8,464 nt of DNA from Actinomycetes bacterium. GTDB taxonomy: Bacteria; Actinomycetota; Acidimicrobiia; Acidimicrobiales; Palsa-688. Location: positions 1 through 8,464 of the forward strand of contig JAKARG010000124.1 in the NCBI GenBank assembly GCA_021819345.1, written 5' to 3'. The first letter of the stretch is position 1. Every line of letters starts with the position of its first letter. The notes beneath the pieces were generated by a model. That model searched no databases, had not been told where the DNA came from, and saw only the letters and a program-made list of their open reading frames with translations. A program made the position numbers and the translations under genes. Below are positions 5,292 to 8,464 of this stretch, one piece after another.

Positions 5292-7094
5292 ATGACAGCA
5301 GGCGACGGTGCTCTGGCGGACCTGCGCAGCCGGAGGTGGTTCGACAATCCCGAGAACCCCGGCATGACGGCGATCTATCTCGAGCGATATCTCAACTGGG
5401 GCCTCACGCGCGAGGAGCTGCAGTCGGGCAAGCCGATCATCGGCATTGCCCAGACCGGATCGGATCTCTCTCCCTGCAACCGCCACCACCTGGAGCTCGC
5501 CACCCGCGTGCGGGAGGGGATCCGCGAGGCGGGCGGCGTCGCCATCGAGTTCCCGGTGCACCCGATCCAGGAGACGGGCAAGCGGCCGACGGCGGCCCTC
5601 GACCGCAACCTCGCCTATCTCGGTCTGGTAGAGGTCCTCTACGGCTACCCGATCGACGGGGTGGTGCTGACCACCGGGTGCGACAAGACCACGCCTGCTT
5701 GCATCATGGCGGCCGCCACGGTCAACATTCCGGCGATCGTCCTCTCGGGCGGCCCGATGCTGAACGGCTGGATGGGAGGCGAGCGCATCGGATCGGGGAC
5801 GACGGTCTGGAAGGCCCGCCAGCTCTACGCCACCGGGGAGCTCGACGCTGCCGGGTTCATCGACCTCGTGGCGGCCACCGCGCCCTCTGCGGGGCACTGC
5901 AACACGATGGGCACTGCCACGACGATGAACTGCATGGCCGAGGCGCTCGGGATGAGCCTCCCCGGATGTGCCGCCATCCCCGCCCCCCACCGCGAGCGCG
6001 CCCAGATGGCCTACCGCACCGGCAAACGCATCGTGGAGATGGTGCGCGAGGACCTGAAGCCCTCGGACGTGCTCAGCCGGGAGGCGTTCGAGAACGCGAT
6101 CGTCGTCAACTCGGCGATCGGCGGCTCGACCAACGCCCAGATCCACCTCACGGCGATCGCCCGCCACGCCGGCATCCCCCTCGAGGCCGAGGACTTCCAG
6201 CGGGTCGGCTTCGCCGTGCCCTGCATCGTGGACCTGCAGCCGACCGGCAAGTTCCTCGGGGAGGACTTCCACCGAGCGGGCGGAGTGCCGGCGGTGGTGA
6301 ACGAGCTGATGGCCCACGGCCTCCTCCACGAGGAGGCGCTCACGGTCAACGGCTCGACGATCGGGGACAACTGCCGCCGGCAGTCCTCCGCCGACCGGCA
6401 GGTGATCCGCAGCTTCGAGGACCCGCTCATGGAGAACGCCGGCTTCCTCGTGCTCCACGGCAACCTCTTCGACTCGGCGATCATGAAGACGAGCGGGATC
6501 GACGCCGAGTTCCGAGCTCGCTACCTCTCCGACCCGGAGCATCCGAACGTCCTCGAGGGGAAAGCGATCGTCTTCGAGGGTCCCGAGGACTATCACGCCC
6601 GCATCGACGATCCGGCCCTCGGGATCGACGAGCATTGCGTCCTGTTCATCCGCGGCGCCGGACCGATCGGCTATCCGGGCGGTGCCGAGGTCGTCAACAT
6701 GCAGCCGCCCGCCATCCTCATCAAAGAAGGTGTGCATGCGCTGGCCTGTGTCGGCGACGGCCGGCAGTCGGGGACCTCTGGCTCTCCCTCGATCCTCAAC
6801 GCCTCGCCCGAGGCGGCGGCCGGGGGTGGCCTCGCGCTGCTGAGGACCGGGGACCCGGTGCGGATCGACCTCGGGGAGCGCCGAGCCGACGTCCTCGTGG
6901 ACGAAGACGAGCTGGACGTGCGCCGCCGGGAGCTCGAGAAGGCTGGCGGCTTCCCCATCCCGCCTTCCCAGACGCCGTGGCAGGAGATCCAACGCGAGCT
7001 CGTCCTGCAGTTCTCCGAGGGAATGGTGCTTGGCCCGGCGGTGAAGTACCAGCGCGTGGCCCAGACGATGGGCGTGCCCCGCGACAACCACTGA
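5292..7094 (+). CDS. Sugar-acid dehydratase, IlvD/Edd family (D-xylonate/L-arabinonate dehydratase type)
   Basis: A 600-residue Fe-S and Mg-dependent dehydratase that removes water from a sugar acid to give a 2-keto-3-deoxy acid, in the cytosol. It matches, from memory, the pentonate dehydratases nearly throughout, including R-S-R-R-W-F-D-N-P at the start and S-Q-T-P-W-Q-E near the end, and its length fits (about 580-600). The cluster cysteines are C62 (S-P-C-N), C130 (G-C-D-K) and C203 (G-H-C-N-T-M-G). K132 is the metal-site lysine position. E-G-P-E-D-Y-H-A-R-I-D-D lies at 429-440, and the proposed catalytic Ser is S493 in D-G-R-Q-S-G. I-G-G-S-T-N (276-281) is as in most of the family. The ATG at 5292 is preferred over GTG at 5226: GGGGAA is five bases upstream, and homologues start close to the R-S-R-R-W-F motif. 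The exact substrate (xylonate, arabinonate, galactonate, fuconate or another) is not decidable here. Confidence 0.94.
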   Translation: MTAGDGALADLRSRRWFDNPENPGMTAIYLERYLNWGLTREELQSGKPIIGIAQTGSDLSPCNRHHLELATRVREGIREAGGVAIEFPVHPIQETGKRPTAALDRNLAYLGLVEVLYGYPIDGVVLTTGCDKTTPACIMAAATVNIPAIVLSGGPMLNGWMGGERIGSGTTVWKARQLYATGELDAAGFIDLVAATAPSAGHCNTMGTATTMNCMAEALGMSLPGCAAIPAPHRERAQMAYRTGKRIVEMVREDLKPSDVLSREAFENAIVVNSAIGGSTNAQIHLTAIARHAGIPLEAEDFQRVGFAVPCIVDLQPTGKFLGEDFHRAGGVPAVVNELMAHGLLHEEALTVNGSTIGDNCRRQSSADRQVIRSFEDPLMENAGFLVLHGNLFDSAIMKTSGIDAEFRARYLSDPEHPNVLEGKAIVFEGPEDYHARIDDPALGIDEHCVLFIRGAGPIGYPGGAEVVNMQPPAILIKEGVHALACVGDGRQSGTSGSPSILNASPEAAAGGGLALLRTGDPVRIDLGERRADVLVDEDELDVRRRELEKAGGFPIPPSQTPWQEIQRELVLQFSEGMVLGPAVKYQRVAQTMGVPRDNH

Positions 7095-7106
7095 GGCGCT
7101 CGGGCG

Positions 7107-7135
7107 AGCCCGGCGGCGCATCGACCGACCGGGCT
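7107..7135. terminator. Hairpin after the dehydratase
   Basis: AGCCCGG (7107-7113) is complementary to CCGGGCT (7129-7135) around 15 bases, starting 13 bases after the dehydratase stop. It is well placed to end that transcript, and it also lies at the end of the minus-strand remnant. No T tract follows. Confidence 0.4.
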
Positions 7136-7145
7136 GGTCCGCCGG

Positions 7146-7751
7146 CTAGGGGGCAGCGACCGTCGTCTTGCCCACTCCCCGGATGAGTTGCCCGTTCCCC
7201 GGAGGCCGGCGATCGGGACCATTGCGGGTCAGCGAGGTCACGGCCGAAGGCTGTGCCGGGGGCTCGGGCCGTCCCCCGAGGTCGCAAGAGACGGTAGCCG
7301 TGGGCTCGTAGGCGCGCTGCGAGGTAGTGCTCGAAGGCCACGCCGTCCATCTGGTCGATCTGTTCGGCGCTCGATTGTCTCGGCTCGATGCACGCTCGAC
7401 TCGCCTGGAGCCGAGCGCACCGAGCAAGCCAACGACCAGTAGCGCGTCGGCGAGCCCCCACGGGGCAGGCAGGCTCGCCACTGCGAGCCCGGCGCCAAGA
7501 GCGAGGACCCACGAACGCGACGTCAACCACGACGCGTGGGCGCCGCCAGTCCGGGCTCGCTCGCACCCGGGTAGCGGGGGCGGCTCGGAGCTGTCCATCC
7601 AGGTCCGGTAGGCGGAGGTGGGCCTGCTCCCGGGCCCGGTGGAGAAGTCGGCTTCGATCTCCGCCGTGCCAGCAGAGGGTGGCACGGCGAGGACCTCGTA
7701 GTACGAATCGGGTGATGACCACGGTTGCGAGAGGAAGCTATGTTGCAGCAT
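7146..7751 (-). pseudogene. Frameshifted J-domain-like / membrane / Mrr-type restriction endonuclease gene
   Basis: Recognisable pieces lie in order but in different frames. First (7706-7644) comes S-Y-Y-E-V-L-A-V-P-P-S-A-G-T-A-E-I-E-A, like the first helix and turn of a DnaJ J-domain; no clear H-P-D follows. In the same frame 7514-7401 gives two hydrophobic stretches (W-V-L-A-L-G-A-G-L-A-V-A and L-A-D-A-L-L-V-V-G-L-L-G-A-L) ending in Arg, like a membrane hairpin. In a second frame 7359-7285 gives I-D-Q-M-D-G-V-A-F-E-H-Y-L-A-A-R-L-R-A-H-G-Y, the start of an Mrr-like nuclease domain. The expected T-S-G-D-G continues in a third frame (7282-7268). The catalytic D...Q/E-x-K part is not seen. At least two frameshifts and loss of the nuclease core make it inactive, unless sequencing errors explain the shifts. 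Membrane-anchored Mrr-like proteins are common in actinobacteria. The J-domain part is less certain. Confidence 0.65.
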
Positions 7752-7762
7752 AAGAAGCTATG
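7734..7762. repeat. Direct repeat GAAGCTATG, 20-base period
   Basis: GAAGCTATG occurs at 7734-7742 and again at 7754-7762, exactly 20 bases apart, close to two turns of the helix. The first copy ends one base before the -35 box listed below; the second lies in the spacer before the -10 box. This is the pattern expected for a regulator that binds two sites on one face of the DNA. Confidence 0.5.
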
Positions 7763-7771
7763 AGTTAGACT
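7743..7771 (+). promoter_or_regulatory. Promoter candidate of the conjugation genes
   Basis: TTGCAG (7743-7748), 17 bases, TAGACT (7766-7771). Spacing is ideal, with three and four of six bases matching the standard boxes. This is also the most AT-rich short stretch of the window. Transcription would begin near 7778, leaving a leader of about 28 bases before the ATG at 7806. Confidence 0.45.
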
Positions 7772-7793
7772 GACGATGTACGATCGGCAGTCC

Positions 7794-7800
7794 AGGAGGA
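7794..7800 (+). promoter_or_regulatory. Strong ribosome binding site, fixes start at 7806
   Basis: AGGAGGA, five bases before ATG. It rejects the longer frame opening at GTA/ATG-like 7776, which would place this site inside the coding sequence. Confidence 0.85.
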
Positions 7801-7805
7801 TCACG

Positions 7806-8147
7806 ATGCACCCCGTAGAGGTAGTCCTGGTCGGAGCGGCGATAGCTGCGGGCACGACGGGCACCTCGCCCGGCTACGTGCCCAACCTGAGCCCCAACGA
7901 GAACGGCCTGCCGGGCACCAAGGTCCTGCTCGACCTGGCCAACGGTCTCGGTTTCTGGGCGCTCATCGCAGCCGTGGTGGGCATCGTCGTGGGAGGCGTG
8001 GTGTGGGCCTTCGGCCACTACTCGGGCAACTTCCAGCAGTCCTACAACGGCCGCAAGGGGGTCATGGTTGCCGGTCTGGCTGCGTTGCTCATCGGGGGTG
8101 CTTCCCAGATCGTGAGGTTCTTCGTGGGCCAGGGGAGCCAGTTCTGA
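7806..8147 (+). CDS. Small two-helix membrane protein, VirB2/TrbC-like (type IV secretion pilin-like)
   Basis: 113 residues. A short hydrophobic N-terminus (residues 6-16) is followed by a Gly/Pro/Asn-rich linker. Then comes a helix at about 48-69 (F-W-A-L-I-A-A-V-V-G-I-V-V-G-G), a polar loop with Y-N-G-R-K-G (80-85), and a second helix at about 86-107. Two closely spaced helices joined by a short basic loop, with G-x-x-A-A-L-L-I-G-G-A in the second, is the plan of VirB2/TrbC pilins and of the small membrane protein that precedes the large TrbL/VirB6-like protein in actinobacterial conjugation clusters. The role as pilus subunit or channel component is inferred from this plan and from the overlapping next gene. 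The start is set by AGGAGGA. The N-terminus lacks the basic residues of a normal signal peptide. Confidence 0.7.
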   Translation: MHPVEVVLVGAAIAAGTTGTSPGYVPNLSPNENGLPGTKVLLDLANGLGFWALIAAVVGIVVGGVVWAFGHYSGNFQQSYNGRKGVMVAGLAALLIGGASQIVRFFVGQGSQF

Positions 8148-8464
8148 TGGCCGGCATGGGCCTGGTCGTCGGAGCGACGCTCGCTTCCGCGGGCTCGAAG
8201 CCCGTCGTAGGGGTGGCCACAGCGAGGTCGGCCGGCGTCGTCTCTGCGCTCCCGGGGATGGGCCTGCTCGACCCGATCTCCTCGCTCGGCAGCGCGATCG
8301 CCAAGCTCGCAGCTCGAGCGGTCTTCGCGCTGTTCACCACTTCGGCTCGGCAGGCGGCCACCTGGGTGGTGGGCCAGGTCCTGCACGTGGCCTCGACCGC
8401 CAGCAGCATCGAGCTCGGCCGCGGCAGCTGGTTCGCCGGCACCTTCCCCCAGGTGGTGCCGCTG
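8147..8464 (+). CDS. TrbL/VirB6-like conjugation membrane protein (N-terminal part, runs off window)
   Basis: An open frame of 106 residues from ATG at 8147 to the window edge. The ATG overlaps the previous stop (TGATG), and AGGGGAG at 8131-8137 is a good ribosome site, so the two genes form an operon. The visible part has a mildly hydrophobic N-terminus. Next comes G-L-L-D-P-I-S-S-L-G-S-A-I-A, and then an amphipathic stretch of Ala/Val with W-V-V-G-Q-V-L. It ends in V-A-S-T-A-S-S-I-E-L-G-R-G-S-W-F, which resembles the S-T-T-x-x-x-L-x-x-x-W-F segment found before the membrane helices of actinobacterial TrbL/VirB6-like proteins, as I recall them. These form the inner-membrane channel of type IV secretion. 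The main helices would lie beyond the edge. Confidence 0.6.
   Translation, partial: MAGMGLVVGATLASAGSKPVVGVATARSAGVVSALPGMGLLDPISSLGSAIAKLAARAVFALFTTSARQAATWVVGQVLHVASTASSIELGRGSWFAGTFPQVVPL

Noticed and set aside
5099..5365. N-terminal extension of AKR-3 to an ATG at 5365
   Set aside because: The 89 extra residues are Arg/Ser/Pro-rich, unlike any AKR start, and would overlap the dehydratase coding region. The ATG at 5098 fits the family.
5010..7121. A 703-codon open frame on the minus strand opposite the dehydratase
   Set aside because: Its product is Arg/Asp/His/Gly-rich without domain motifs, it mirrors codon positions of a clearly real gene, and it also overlaps the start of AKR-3. Long antisense frames are normal at this GC content.
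7776..7805. Longer start for the pilin-like protein at 7776
   Set aside because: The AGGAGGA at 7794-7800 would be inside the gene and is perfectly placed for ATG 7806; the predicted promoter would leave almost no leader.
1..8464. CRISPR arrays, IS ends, integrase, rRNA or tRNA genes
   Set aside because: I looked for regularly spaced repeats, terminal inverted repeats, transposase or recombinase motifs and tRNA arms and found none.

Overview
The window is very GC-rich, densely coding bacterial DNA with GTG as well as ATG starts and third codon positions mostly G or C. Together with the type of conjugation genes at the right edge, this suggests a high-GC actinobacterium. An Acidimicrobiia-like lineage is my guess; nothing in the window proves it.

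Layout: (1) 1-413, the C-terminal end of a GGDEF diguanylate cyclase that starts outside the window. (2) 414-827, an intergenic stretch with an 11-G run, followed by the remnant of an aldo/keto reductase (AKR) lacking its centre. (3) 824-7094, a carbohydrate-oxidation locus: an SDR dehydrogenase (+), AKR-1 (-), AKR-2 (+), AKR-3 (-) and a sugar-acid dehydratase of the IlvD/Edd family (+). The dehydratase closely resembles D-xylonate and L-arabinonate dehydratases. AKR-1/AKR-2 and AKR-3/dehydratase are divergent pairs. SDR/AKR-1 and AKR-2/AKR-3 are convergent pairs with hairpins between them. (4) 7095-7751 (-), a decayed gene whose pieces lie in different frames: a J-domain-like start, two hydrophobic segments and an Mrr-type restriction endonuclease start. 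(5) 7743-8464 (+), a promoter with a 20-bp-phased direct repeat, a small two-helix VirB2/TrbC-like membrane protein with a strong Shine-Dalgarno, and an overlapping gene resembling the large TrbL/VirB6-like membrane proteins of actinobacterial conjugation systems. This last gene runs off the edge.

How it fits together: the SDR and AKRs could interconvert sugars, ketoses and lactones or sugar acids, and the dehydratase would turn a sugar acid into a 2-keto-3-deoxy acid. That is the logic of the non-phosphorylative (Weimberg/Dahms-type) pathways. No lactonase, aldolase, later dehydratase, semialdehyde dehydrogenase, transporter or regulator is visible, so the substrate cannot be assigned. The right end looks like the edge of a conjugation module, with a broken defence-type gene at the junction.
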